From Curtobacterium sp. TC1 (GTDB lineage: Bacteria; Actinomycetota; Actinomycetes; Actinomycetales; Microbacteriaceae), in the NCBI RefSeq assembly GCF_019844075.1, contig NZ_CP081964.1:620001-684000 (forward strand): DNA of 64,000 nt, written 5' to 3'. The stretch's first letter is position 1, and every line of letters begins with the position of its first letter. Under the pieces are notes generated by a model. The model saw nothing but the letters and a program-made list of their open reading frames with translations. It was not told where the DNA came from and made no database searches. The position numbers were made by a program, and so were the translations under genes. Shown here piece after piece: positions 8,073 to 17,514 of this stretch.

Positions 8073-8803
8073 GGGGTTGCCTCCGTCGGGACGGTTGCGG
8101 ATTCTGCGGTGACGGACGGGACGGACGGGAGGCCCGGCTCGGTTCCGTCGGACAGGGCCGCGTCGTCGGGACCCTCGGGCTGGGACGCGTCGGTCGCGTC
8201 GATCGTGTCGAGCAGCGTCTCGACGGTCGCGGCTGCGGCCTTCGAGGTGACGAGCACGACGGTCGTACCGCGTCGGGCGACGTCGCGGAGGACGGCGAAC
8301 CACTCCTCGACGGCACCGCCGTGCCGCTCGGGCGAGGTGACGACGACGCCGGTCACCCCGTCGCGGAGCAGGGCGAGCTCGACGAGCAGTCGGACGCGCA
8401 CGGCCGTCGGCACCCGCTGGACCGGGGTGTCGGCGTAGTGCCGCAGGTCGAGCTCCTCGAGCACGGTGTCGACGTGGCCGCGCGAGGGCCGCTGGGCGGC
8501 GAACGCCAGTTCCTCGCGCACGATCTGCTGCACGGTCATGACGGGGAACGGCTCGGCGACGCCCGGGGTGTCGACGAGGGCGAAGGCGCGGCGCACGGCC
8601 GCGGCGTCCTCGTGCCCGTCGAGCAGGAGCCGCCCGGTGTCGGGCTGCATCCGGCCACCGGCGACGAGCGAGGCGAGCACGGGGGCCTGCTCCGTCTCGA
8701 CGGCGACGACCCCGGGGCGTCCGGGGGCGGCGACGGCGGAGACGACGGGCAGTGCCGCGCCGGGCTCCTCGCCGATGCCGACGTGGGCGAGTTCGAGCGT
8801 CAT
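8069..8803 (-). CDS. ABC-ATPase-like protein lacking a Walker A motif
   Basis: The 244-residue protein reads like an ABC transporter nucleotide-binding domain: LLDGHEDAAAVRRAFALVDTPGV, MTVQQIVREELAFAA, and an LLVELALLRDGVTGVVVTSPE segment in the Walker B position. However, the P-loop position reads APGRPGVVAVE, with no GKS/T, and the signature motif is eroded. ATP hydrolysis is therefore doubtful. The ATG overlaps the upstream TetR stop, and its stop overlaps the YhgE/Pip start (four bases each), so the three genes form a coupled operon. It probably acts as the partner of the YhgE/Pip membrane protein. The acidic tail is disordered. Confidence 0.65.
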   Translation of the reverse strand: MTLELAHVGIGEEPGAALPVVSAVAAPGRPGVVAVETEQAPVLASLVAGGRMQPDTGRLLLDGHEDAAAVRRAFALVDTPGVAEPFPVMTVQQIVREELAFAAQRPSRGHVDTVLEELDLRHYADTPVQRVPTAVRVRLLVELALLRDGVTGVVVTSPERHGGAVEEWFAVLRDVARRGTTVVLVTSKAAAATVETLLDTIDATDASQPEGPDDAALSDGTEPGLPSVPSVTAESATVPTEATP

Positions 8804-9444
8804 GCGGGGTCCTTCACAGCGGGAGCAGCGGGTTCGGAGAGCAGTGCGGTGCGCCAGTCGATGCCGGCCATGCCGAGGGCCGACACCACCACCATGCGCC
8901 GTCCGGCCTCGTCCGGGGTGCCGGACCGGGTCGCCTCGTCGAGGACGGCGATGCAGGCCCCCTCGACCAGGCGGCCCAGGGTGGCGGGGTCGACGTCGTC
9001 GCGCATGGTGCCCTCGGCGATCCCGAGCGCACACGCCCGGCGGACCTGGGCCCGGAGCGGCGCGAACACCTCGGCGACGGGTTCGGCGAACGGGCTGCGC
9101 ACGGCGACCCGGGCCATCGAGCGGACGTGCGAGACCTCGGTCCAGAGCGTGACCGCGATCGCGGCGAGCCGAGCGGCCGGCGGCAGCTCCTGCAGGTCCG
9201 AGGTGGTCGGCATGGACGCGGCGATCCGAGCCGCACCGGAGGTCACGACCTCGCGCACGAGGTCGTCGCGCGACGGGAAGTGTCCGTACACCGCACGGCG
9301 CGAGAGTCCGGCGGCCGCGGCGATCGTCTCGATGGAGGCGTCCGGATCGCGCTGCAGGCAGGCTCGTGCGGCGTCGAGGAGGGCTGCCCGGTTCTCGGTC
9401 GCGTCGCGGCGTGGTGCGCGTGCGGAGTGGGAAGCAGTGGTCAC
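8800..9444 (-). CDS. TetR/AcrR family regulator of the YhgE/Pip operon
   Basis: The protein has a TetR-type DNA-binding domain (ALLDAARACLQRDPDASIETIAAAAGLSRRAVYGHFPSRDDLVRE) and a divergent C-terminal domain. The GTG at 9444 is preferred because TACGAT sits seven bases upstream (leaderless pattern). An ATG at 9453 is also possible, whereas the ATG at 9480 lies inside an operator-like palindrome. It is first in a coupled operon with the ATPase-like and YhgE/Pip genes. The palindrome at 9464-9479 just upstream suggests autoregulation, which is usual for this family next to Pip-like exporters. Confidence 0.85.
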   Translation of the reverse strand: MTTASHSARAPRRDATENRAALLDAARACLQRDPDASIETIAAAAGLSRRAVYGHFPSRDDLVREVVTSGAARIAASMPTTSDLQELPPAARLAAIAVTLWTEVSHVRSMARVAVRSPFAEPVAEVFAPLRAQVRRACALGIAEGTMRDDVDPATLGRLVEGACIAVLDEATRSGTPDEAGRRMVVVSALGMAGIDWRTALLSEPAAPAVKDPA

Positions 9445-9463
9445 GGACCCCATCGTAATAACG

Positions 9464-9479
9464 TGCACACGGGTGTGCA
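9464..9479. promoter_or_regulatory. TetR-type operator palindrome
   Basis: TGCACAC-GG-GTGTGCA is a perfect inverted repeat of 7-base arms around two bases, immediately upstream of the -10 box of the TetR gene. It also lies about 120 bases upstream of the divergent subtilase gene. It is probably the binding site of the TetR protein encoded at 8800-9444. Confidence 0.6.
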
Positions 9480-9596
9480 ACTTAACAGGAAGACCGGCCC
9501 TCGAACAGGGGTGTCCCCCAAAGTGCGGACTGCCCTTTCTGAATGTAAGCGCATAACTTCACAGCAATCTCATGCGAACCACGGACTGAGCCTGGA

Positions 9597-12500
9597 GTGC
9601 CCTCTTTGAACCGTGCAACACCGAACCACGACCCGAACCCGACCCCGAACTCCCATCGCATCGCACGCGTCCTGACCGCCGGCATCGCCGCCGTGGCCCT
9701 GACGTGCGGCGGCCTCGCAGTCGGGGGCGCGGCCTCCGCAGCTCCGGCCGGGGTGTCGGTGGCCGACCTGAAGCTCTCCGCGCCGCTGCGCGACGCCAAG
9801 CCCACCAAGACCGTCGCCGCCTTCGTGCGCACGACCGGTCAGGGTGCCCTCGAGGTCGACGCGAACGCGAAGGGCGGTGACCTCACCAAGTCGCGGACCC
9901 AGTCCTCGGCAGCGAAGAGCCGCGTCAAGGCGATCGAGTCGACGACCGCGGCCGTCCGCGCCGCCGTCAAGCGCGCCGACGCCGACTCCACCGAGCTCTA
10001 CTCGACCGAGTACACCGTCCCCGGTGTCGCGGTCGTCGCCGACGTCTCCGCGCTGCAGGACATCGCGAAGCGCTCCGACGTCGAGAGCATCATCCCGCTC
10101 ACGCCGAAGAAGATCGTCCAGCCGACGGTCCTGCCGGACGCGAGCGTCGCCCCCTCCGGCGTGGACCCGAGTCTCGTGAAGCCGGGCGCCGACGGGGTCG
10201 CCCCGAAGAACGCCGCGAGCGACGTCTACACGCGCTCGCTCAACGCCTGGCAGCAGACCGGGCACACCGGCAAGGGCGTCAACGTCGCCGTCCTCGACAC
10301 CGGCCTCGACTACACGCAGGCGGACTTCGGCGGACCCGGCACCACCGCGGCCTACCAGCAGGCCCTGGCGAACGCGAGCTCCGGCGCCCCGGACCCCAGC
10401 CTGTACGACGCGTCGAAGTTCCTCGGCGGGTACGACTTCGCCGGTGCGACCTACAACGCCGACCCGACCGACCCGGCCTACGACCCGGTGCCGGCTCCGG
10501 ACGACAACCCGATCGACGGCAAGGGCGGCGACCACGGCACGCACGTGTCCGGCTCGATCGCGGGCTACGGTCTGACCGCCGACAAGCAGCAGTTCGACGG
10601 CGACTACACCAAGCTCACCACGCAGCAGGTGCAGGACATGTGGATCGGCCCGGGCACCGCGCCCGAGGCCGGCCTCTACGCCCTCAAGGTGTTCGGTGAC
10701 GGCGGCGGTTCGACCGACGTCACGGGTGCCGCGCTCGACTGGGTGGGCCAGGCGCTCACCGAGGGCAAGGACATCAACGTCCTGAACCTGTCGCTCGGCT
10801 CCGACTACGGCGCACCGGACGACCCCGACAACGCCAAGATCGACGCACTGACCGCACGCGGGGTCCTGCCCGTGATCGCCTCGGGCAACGCCGACGACTT
10901 CACCGACATCGGTGGCTCGCCGGGCAACGCCGAGGGTGCACTCACCGTCGCCGCGAGCGCCACCGGCCAGTCGCTGTACGACGGCGTGCAGGCCACCGCC
11001 CCCGCGAACGTCGCGAAGACCTACCGGTCGCAGTACTCGCAGAACTTCACGGGCACGCTGCCGGTCGAGGGTGACGTCGTCGTCCCGACCAGCAACATCG
11101 ACGGCTGCGCCGCGTTCAGCGCCGCCGACGCCGCGAAGATCGCGGGCAAGGTCGTCTGGCTGAAGTGGACGGACGGCGCGCTCGAGTGCGGCTCCGGTGT
11201 GCGCTTCAACAACGTGCAGGCCGCCGGCGGCGTCGGCGTGCTCCTCGCGGGCACGATCAACACCTTCGACTCGGGCATCGCCGGAAACGCGACCATCCCG
11301 GGTGCCGAGCTGACGCTGGACGCCGCCACGAGCCTCCAGGCCGCAGCCAAGGCGGGGACCCTGCACGTGCGCTTCGCGGACGACCTCAAGGGCTTCGAAC
11401 TCGCCACCGACCCGGAGGCCGTGAACACGCTCGCCGCGTTCACCAGCCGGGGCGTGCACGGGTCGTTCAACGACATCGTCAAGCCGGACATCGCCGGCCC
11501 CGGGGTCAACGTGATCTCGGCGGCCAACGGCACCGGCGACGGCCGCATGTCGATGAGCGGGACCTCGATGGCCACACCGGACGTCGCGGGCATCGCGGCG
11601 CTGACCTTCCAGTCGCACCCGGAGTGGAGCGCACCGCAGGTCAAGGCGGCGCTCATGAACACGGCGACGCACGACGTCAAGGACGGCTCACGCTCGGCGA
11701 CCCTGCTCCGGCAGGGCACCGGCCGCGTCGACGCCCTGCAGGCCGTGACCGCCGGCACCACCGTGCGGAGCGTCGAGAACGACCTGCTCGTCACCGCCTC
11801 GTTCGGTGTCGTCGAGGTCTCGAGCGCGACGAGCGAGAGCCGCACCCTGCAGATCGCGAACACCGACGGCGTCGCGCACACCTACGACGTGGCCTACCAG
11901 CCGCAGGTGTCGCAGCCCGGTGTGACGTTCGCGCTCGACACGAAGCGGGTCACCGTCCCGGCGAACCGCACCGCGACGGTGAAGCTCACGTTCACCATCG
12001 CCGACCCGACGAAGCTCCGCCGCGTCATCGACCCCACCCAGGAGTCGGTGCAGCAGGGCTACCAGCGTGAGTTCGTCACCGCCGCCTCGGGCATCGTGGC
12101 GTTCACGCCGACCGACACGACCGCGGTGCCGTTGCGCGTCGGTGCGTACCTCGCGCCGAAGCCCGTCAGCTCCGTGCAGGGTCGCTCCACCGTCGCCTTC
12201 ACCGGCCCGGGCAAGTCGGCCGACCTGACGCTCAAGGGCCGCACCGTCGACCAGGGCGGGCTGACGACCGGCTACCACGCCGCCGTCGCTCCGTTCGTGC
12301 TCGGCGGGACCGACCCGGCCGAGGCGTTCCCCGACGGTTCGGCGAAGCGCTCGCTGCAGGCGGCGGACATCCGCTCCTACGGCGCCAGCTACGACAAGGC
12401 ATCGGACACGATCGCGTTCGGCATCCAGACGGCCGGTCCCGACGCCAACCCCGGCGCCGTGACCAACGTCGAGGTGCTCATCGACACGAACCGTGACGGC

Positions 12501-13280
12501 GAGCCCGACTACCTGGTCTACAACGCGAAGTCCGCTGCGGTGGACGCGACGTTCGCGACGACGATCGACCTGGCCAAGGCCGCGTCGGACGACCCGGACG
12601 TCGACCCGGTCGTCGACGTCCAGCCGCTGAACGGCGGGGCACCCGGCCAGGACGTGAACACCTTCGACAGCTCGGTGAAGGTGCTCACGACCACGGGTGC
12701 GCTGATCGGTGCGAAGGGCAAGTTCACCTACTCGGTGCTCACCGAGTCGGCGTACGCCCCCGGCGCCGCGACCACCGGTTCGTCCGTGGTGGACGAGACG
12801 AAGAGCGCGTCGTTCGACCCGTCGAAGCCGGCACTGTCCTTCGCGCAGGGCCGCAGCACCGGCGTCCTGTTCGCCGACTCCGGCGTCCTCCGGGTCACCC
12901 GTGCCTCGGGCGTCACGAAGGCCACCGTGCTGCTCCTGCACCTCGGCAATGCGTCGGGCAAGCAGGCCGGCACGTCGACGATCTCGGTGGTCCCGCCGAA
13001 GCTCGCGCTCGCCGCGGGCAGCAAGGTGACGATCAGCGGGACGGCGAAGGTCGGCTCGAAGCTGTCGGCGAACCACGGTAAGTGGAGCACGACGAAGGCG
13101 ACGTACAAGTACCAGTGGCTCCGCGACGGCAAGGTCGTGAAGAAGGCCACCGGTGCGACGTACAAGCTCGGCACGTCCGCCGCGGGACACAAGTTCTCCG
13201 TGAAGGTCACCGCGCACGCCTCGGGCTACAAGGACGGCACCGCGACGTCCAAGTCGACCGCGAAGGTGTCGCGCAAGTAG
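9597..13280 (+). CDS. Secreted S8-family subtilisin-like serine peptidase
   Basis: The 1227-residue precursor has a signal peptide (hydrophobic VLTAGIAAVALTCGGLAVGG, likely cleaved after ASA) and an I9-like propeptide. The S8 catalytic domain has Asp234 (VLDTGLD), His313 (GDHGTHVSG) and Ser657 (SGTSMATP), with a PA-type insert between His and Ser (about residues 470-600). Fn3-like domains follow, then a C-terminal Ig-like domain (SKVTISGTAKVGSKLSA) of the type seen in Microbacteriaceae surface proteins. It likely degrades extracellular protein. GTG 9597 is used here, but TTG 9606 is eight bases after GGAG and may be the true start. Confidence 0.93.
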   Translation: MPSLNRATPNHDPNPTPNSHRIARVLTAGIAAVALTCGGLAVGGAASAAPAGVSVADLKLSAPLRDAKPTKTVAAFVRTTGQGALEVDANAKGGDLTKSRTQSSAAKSRVKAIESTTAAVRAAVKRADADSTELYSTEYTVPGVAVVADVSALQDIAKRSDVESIIPLTPKKIVQPTVLPDASVAPSGVDPSLVKPGADGVAPKNAASDVYTRSLNAWQQTGHTGKGVNVAVLDTGLDYTQADFGGPGTTAAYQQALANASSGAPDPSLYDASKFLGGYDFAGATYNADPTDPAYDPVPAPDDNPIDGKGGDHGTHVSGSIAGYGLTADKQQFDGDYTKLTTQQVQDMWIGPGTAPEAGLYALKVFGDGGGSTDVTGAALDWVGQALTEGKDINVLNLSLGSDYGAPDDPDNAKIDALTARGVLPVIASGNADDFTDIGGSPGNAEGALTVAASATGQSLYDGVQATAPANVAKTYRSQYSQNFTGTLPVEGDVVVPTSNIDGCAAFSAADAAKIAGKVVWLKWTDGALECGSGVRFNNVQAAGGVGVLLAGTINTFDSGIAGNATIPGAELTLDAATSLQAAAKAGTLHVRFADDLKGFELATDPEAVNTLAAFTSRGVHGSFNDIVKPDIAGPGVNVISAANGTGDGRMSMSGTSMATPDVAGIAALTFQSHPEWSAPQVKAALMNTATHDVKDGSRSATLLRQGTGRVDALQAVTAGTTVRSVENDLLVTASFGVVEVSSATSESRTLQIANTDGVAHTYDVAYQPQVSQPGVTFALDTKRVTVPANRTATVKLTFTIADPTKLRRVIDPTQESVQQGYQREFVTAASGIVAFTPTDTTAVPLRVGAYLAPKPVSSVQGRSTVAFTGPGKSADLTLKGRTVDQGGLTTGYHAAVAPFVLGGTDPAEAFPDGSAKRSLQAADIRSYGASYDKASDTIAFGIQTAGPDANPGAVTNVEVLIDTNRDGEPDYLVYNAKSAAVDATFATTIDLAKAASDDPDVDPVVDVQPLNGGAPGQDVNTFDSSVKVLTTTGALIGAKGKFTYSVLTESAYAPGAATTGSSVVDETKSASFDPSKPALSFAQGRSTGVLFADSGVLRVTRASGVTKATVLLLHLGNASGKQAGTSTISVVPPKLALAAGSKVTISGTAKVGSKLSANHGKWSTTKATYKYQWLRDGKVVKKATGATYKLGTSAAGHKFSVKVTAHASGYKDGTATSKSTAKVSRK

Positions 13281-13310
13281 TGCGGCGTCCGCGCCGCTGA
13301 ACGAACAGGA

Positions 13311-13345
13311 GACGCCGGGTCCGCAGTGCGGATCCGGCGTCTTCT
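13311..13345 (+). terminator. Terminator of the subtilase gene
   Basis: GACGCCGGGTCCGC and GCGGATCCGGCGTC form a 14-base stem with a single bulge or mismatch and a three-base loop, followed by TTCT. It starts 31 bases after the subtilase stop. Confidence 0.7.
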
Positions 13346-13384
13346 GTGCTCTCAGCAGTCGGGGGAACGCGGAATCAGGACAGG

Positions 13385-13399
13385 TAGTTAGACAAACTA
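13385..13399. promoter_or_regulatory. AT-rich near-palindrome, candidate operator
   Basis: TAGTTAGACAAACTA has TAGTT/AACTA arms and stands out from its GC-rich surroundings, 25 bases upstream of a small ORF. TetR and MarR operators often look like this. No cognate regulator gene lies next to it. Confidence 0.35.
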
Positions 13400-13423
13400 G
13401 TTACACGGTGCCAGGGTTGCAGC

Positions 13424-13588
13424 ATGCAGAACACGCTGAGCCAGCTCCGGGCCAACCCGACCGAGTGGCGCCGCCGGGGGCTCACCCCGCCCGACGTCGT
13501 CCAGGCGATGATCGAGCAGCGTCTCGCCGAGCCCGGCTACTCGCAGCCCGTCGGCGACCCGTCGTACCAGGACTTCTTCCGCGCCTGA
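13424..13588 (+). CDS. Small hypothetical protein, 54 residues
   Basis: An ATG opens a 54-residue frame (MQNTLSQLRANPTEWRRRGL ... SYQDFFRA). I do not recognise it. Support comes from context: the subtilase terminator ends upstream, an AT-rich operator-like element precedes it, and a perfect hairpin (13608-13646) follows. Together these look like an independent transcription unit. Composition is protein-like, with TPPDVVQAMIEQRLAEPGY likely helical, and there is no signal or membrane segment. No strong ribosome site is seen, so translation is uncertain. Confidence 0.45.
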   Translation: MQNTLSQLRANPTEWRRRGLTPPDVVQAMIEQRLAEPGYSQPVGDPSYQDFFRA

Positions 13589-13607
13589 TCGCGGAACGCA
13601 CGGACAC

Positions 13608-13646
13608 GAGGGACGGGAGGCCCGGTGCCAGCTGGCACCCCTCCCT
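13608..13646 (+). terminator. Hairpin terminator after the small ORF
   Basis: The perfect palindrome GGTGCCAGCTGGCACC (13624-13639) is flanked by GAGGGA/TCCCTC-type outer arms. It lies 20 bases after the small ORF stop and upstream of the purA promoter. No T-run is present. Confidence 0.55.
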
Positions 13647-13765
13647 CGCAGGCTCGGTCGGCGCGACCCGCGCAACGCTTCGCGTTGCCGCTGAGCGGGG
13701 CGCGCCCGTCCGTCCGTCGTCACCACCTCGAGCACGGGCAAGGTGGCGCGCAGGTGACCGTCCGA

Positions 13766-15130
<1,365 letters not shown>

Positions 15131-15132
15131 CG

Positions 15133-15693
15133 ATGCGGATCCTGTTCGTCTGCAGTGGCAACATCTGCCGGTCGCCGCTCGGCGCGCAGGTCCTGACGGC
15201 GCGACTCGGCCCGGACGCTGCGACGTTCGTGGTCGAGTCCGCCGGCACCATCGCCGACGACGGTGCCGCGATGGACGGCGCCGCCGCGGCGCAGTCGGTC
15301 CGGCTCGGCGGTGACCCGTCGCGGCACGGCTCGCGGTACCTGACGTCGGCGATCGTCGAGGACGCCGACCTGGTGCTGACGGCCGAACGGTCGCACCGGG
15401 CGGCCGTGGTGTCGCTCGCGCCCCGGGCCACCAAGCGGGCGTTCACGATCAAGCAGTTCGCGCGGGTGCTCGACGGACTCGAACCCGGTGACCTGCAGGA
15501 CGTCCACACGCCCGAGGCCCTGGTCGAGCGGGTCGCACGCCTGCGCGGCACCGTCCCGCCGCCGGCCGACCCCGCCGCCGACGACGTCGACGACCCGTAC
15601 CGCCGGTCCGAGGCGACCCACGCGCGGGTCGCCGACGAGATCGACGCCGCGCTCGCACCCATCGCCGACGCGCTCCGGACCGCGCTGCGCTGA
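15133..15693 (+). CDS. Low-molecular-weight protein tyrosine phosphatase (Wzb/Etp-like)
   Basis: The 186-residue protein carries the P-loop CSGNICRS (C-x5-R-S) at residues 7-14, with Cys7 the nucleophile, and the general-acid Asp in DDPYRRS near residue 155. These are the hallmarks of LMW-PTPs, which dephosphorylate tyrosine residues, often those of Wzc-type kinases. It sits directly behind purA and is probably cotranscribed. The Wzc-like kinase at 39045-40487 is the obvious candidate partner, although it lies 24 kb away; that link is inference. The protein is somewhat longer than the typical 150 residues because of an insert before the acid loop. Confidence 0.9.
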   Translation: MRILFVCSGNICRSPLGAQVLTARLGPDAATFVVESAGTIADDGAAMDGAAAAQSVRLGGDPSRHGSRYLTSAIVEDADLVLTAERSHRAAVVSLAPRATKRAFTIKQFARVLDGLEPGDLQDVHTPEALVERVARLRGTVPPPADPAADDVDDPYRRSEATHARVADEIDAALAPIADALRTALR

Positions 15694-15731
15694 CGCCGCG
15701 CTGCCGGTGGGCTGACGCCGCGCGGGCCGAA

Positions 15732-15765
15732 CTCGCACGGTGCGCGGTTGTTCGTCCGGTGCGAG
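15732..15765. terminator. Hairpin after the phosphatase gene
   Basis: CTCGCAC (15732-15738) pairs with GTGCGAG (15759-15765) with further partial pairing inside. It is the first structure after the phosphatase stop and shares its arm words with the 44-base tandem repeats that follow. It may be a terminator. Confidence 0.4.
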
Positions 15766-15804
15766 GTCGGCGGCCTCGTGCAGGGCTGGAGCGGCGCACG
15801 GAGC

Positions 15805-15930
15805 GAGCAACCTCGCACGGGCCGGCGGACGTCGCACGGTGCGGGGTCGAGCAACCTCGCACGGGCCGGCGGACGTCGCACGGTGCGGGGTCGAGCAACC
15901 TCGCACGGGCCGGCGGACGTCGCACCGTGC
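15805..15930. repeat. Tandem repeat, 44-base unit, almost three copies
   Basis: The unit begins GAGCAACCTCGCACGGGCCG and occurs at 15805-15848, 15849-15892 and 15893-15930. The first two are identical and the third diverges after about 33 bases. Each unit contains the near-palindrome CGCACGGTGCG. The array lies in the gap before the SRPBCC gene and ends about 24 bases before its ATG. Confidence 0.85.
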
Positions 15931-15953
15931 ACGGTGCTGTGCGAGGATGACGC

Positions 15954-16445
15954 ATGCCCGTCGTCGAGTCCCGCTGCATCGTGCCGGTCGAGCCGCAGGT
16001 GGCGTTCGCCGTGTCGCAGACGCAGGGGGCGATCCGGAAGCGCTGGGACCCCTTCATCCGACACCAGCACCTGGTCGGTGGTGCGACGGTCCCCGGCAAG
16101 GGCGTCCGGACCTACACGGTGCAGCGGTTCGGCTTCGCGATGGAGAGCGAGTACGTCTCGTACCATCCACCGTCGAACGTCGGGATGAAGATGACGAAGG
16201 GGTCGTGGTTCTTCGAGCGCATGGGCGGGGGCTGGCGCTTCACCGCGGCGGAGGGGCAGCCCGGGCACACCCTGGCCGTCTGGCGCTACAACTTCACCTG
16301 CCGGCCGAAGTGGTTGGCGCCGCTCGCCGAACGGATCGGCGTGCTGGTGCTGCAGCGGGACATCGACCGGCGCATCCGCGGCTTCGCCCGGGGTTGCGAG
16401 GACCCGGTCGTCCTGGCCCACGTGGCCGCCCAGCGCACCGCCTGA
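15954..16445 (+). CDS. SRPBCC (START-like) superfamily protein
   Basis: The 163-residue protein has the pattern of polyketide-cyclase/SRPBCC folds: an N-terminal strand ending in a VEPQVAFAVSQTQ helix, a tryptophan-rich RKRWDPFIRHQHLVGG segment, curved strands (MKMTKGSWFFERMGGGWRF, HTLAVWRYNFTC) and a long C-terminal helix (LQRDIDRRIRGFARGCED). Such proteins bind hydrophobic ligands in a helix-grip cavity. There are no catalytic residues to assign. GAGG sits about eight bases before the ATG. The 44-base repeats lie directly upstream and may influence expression. Confidence 0.7.
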   Translation: MPVVESRCIVPVEPQVAFAVSQTQGAIRKRWDPFIRHQHLVGGATVPGKGVRTYTVQRFGFAMESEYVSYHPPSNVGMKMTKGSWFFERMGGGWRFTAAEGQPGHTLAVWRYNFTCRPKWLAPLAERIGVLVLQRDIDRRIRGFARGCEDPVVLAHVAAQRTA

Positions 16446-16527
16446 ACGGCCCGGGAGCACTTGCATCCTTCGATGGAACTCCCGCAGGTGCGTCCCGAAG
16501 CCGGTCGTCCCCGAGCGCGCTGGTTCC

Positions 16528-16533
16528 TAGCGT
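16528..16533 (+). promoter_or_regulatory. Leaderless -10 box of the CPBP gene
   Basis: TAGCGT followed by seven bases and the ATG at 16541. It has the same sequence and spacing as the box at 4917-4922. Confidence 0.38.
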
Positions 16534-16540
16534 CGTGTGC

Positions 16541-17514
16541 ATGACGTACACCACCGGAGTCCGGCCCGTCGCCGGCACATCCCCGCAGGACCGTGGGGGT
16601 GTCCGCGGCCTCATCGCCCGGCACCCGCTCGTGTCCTTCTTCACCCTGGCACTCGGCCTGAGCTGGCTCGCGTGGGTGCCCTACATCCTGTCCCCGCACG
16701 GCATGGGCGTGTGGGACGTCCACTTCCCCGAGGTCCTGGGCAGCGGACAGTTCACGGGTGTCCTGCCCGGTGCGCTCCTCGGCCCGTTGGGCGGTGCGTT
16801 CATCGTCACCGCGGTCGCCGACGGCCGTCCGGGCCTGCGCCGCTGGGTCGGGCGCCTGTTCCGCTGGCGGGTCGCCTGGTACTGGTACGCCCTGGCGCTC
16901 GTCGTCGTGCCGGCCATGATCGTCGCGTCCGCGCTGCCCTTCGCCGGCGGGGACGTCCGTGCCCCCTCGGCCCTGGCCGTCGCCATGCTCGTGCCCGGCC
17001 TGGTCATCCAGCTGTTCTCCACCGGTCTCAGCGAGGAGCCCGGCTGGCGCGACTTCGCCCTGCCCCGCCTGCAGCACCGCTTCGGTGGGCTCGGTGCGGC
17101 TGCGATCCTCGGCCCGATCTGGGCGCTCTGGCACATGCCGCTCTACCTGAGCGACTGGGGCGGGTGGCCGAACGCGCACTGGAGCGAGCCCGTCGTGTTC
17201 GCCCTGTTCACGATCACGTTCAACGTCGTGATGATCCAGGTGTTCAACAAGACCGGCGAGAGCCTGCCCCTGGCCTGCTGCTGCACGTCGGCGTGAACAA
17301 CACGATCTCGACGCTGTTCCCGGAGGTGTACCCGAGCATGACCGCCGGCACGCTGATGTTCGGCCTGACCATCACCTCGACCGTCGCCGCCGCCGTGCTG
17401 CTCGTCGTGACCCGTGGCCGCCTGGGCTACGACCCGGCGCGACGTGCGCTGCCGATCGACGCCCCGGTCCCCGCTCGCACCCGCCTCGTAGGATCCAACG
17501 ATGGCCTCCGCTGA
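16541..17514 (+). pseudogene. CPBP-family intramembrane protease, interrupted by a frameshift
   Basis: The first frame encodes a multi-pass protein with the CPBP glutamate motif (LSEEPGWRDFALP) and the histidine motif (ILGPIWALWHMPLY). It then ends at 17296 in a nonsense tail (ACCCTSA). Adding one C in GCCTGCTGCTGC near 17269 restores LPLALLLHVGVNNTIS and another 70 residues, including a last membrane helix, to a stop at 17514. The third family motif (H..xN) therefore lies across the break. It could be a real mutation or a sequence error in a C/TGC run. In the restored form it overlaps the next gene by 14 bases. Confidence 0.8.
17489..17494 (+). promoter_or_regulatory. Leaderless -10 box of the histidine kinase gene
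   Basis: TAGGAT, six bases, then the ATG at 17501. The same box and spacing occur before the DUF4012 gene (56255-56260). Confidence 0.42.

Noticed and set aside
6033..8438. An 801-codon open frame on the plus strand
   Set aside because: It is antisense to the YhgE/Pip gene. The Arg-rich translation mirrors the repeat stalk and has no domain.
9453..9480. Upstream ATG starts for the TetR gene at 8800-9444
   Set aside because: The ATG at 9480 lies inside the operator palindrome. The GTG at 9444 has a -10 box at leaderless spacing, although the ATG at 9453 remains possible.
9570..13217. Two long minus-strand frames opposite the subtilase gene
   Set aside because: Both give Val/Arg/Gly-rich shadows. 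The subtilase frame has a complete catalytic triad and a signal peptide.
15805..15930. Possible small CRISPR array
   Set aside because: The 44-base units follow each other directly with no spacers, and no cas genes are nearby. It is a tandem repeat.
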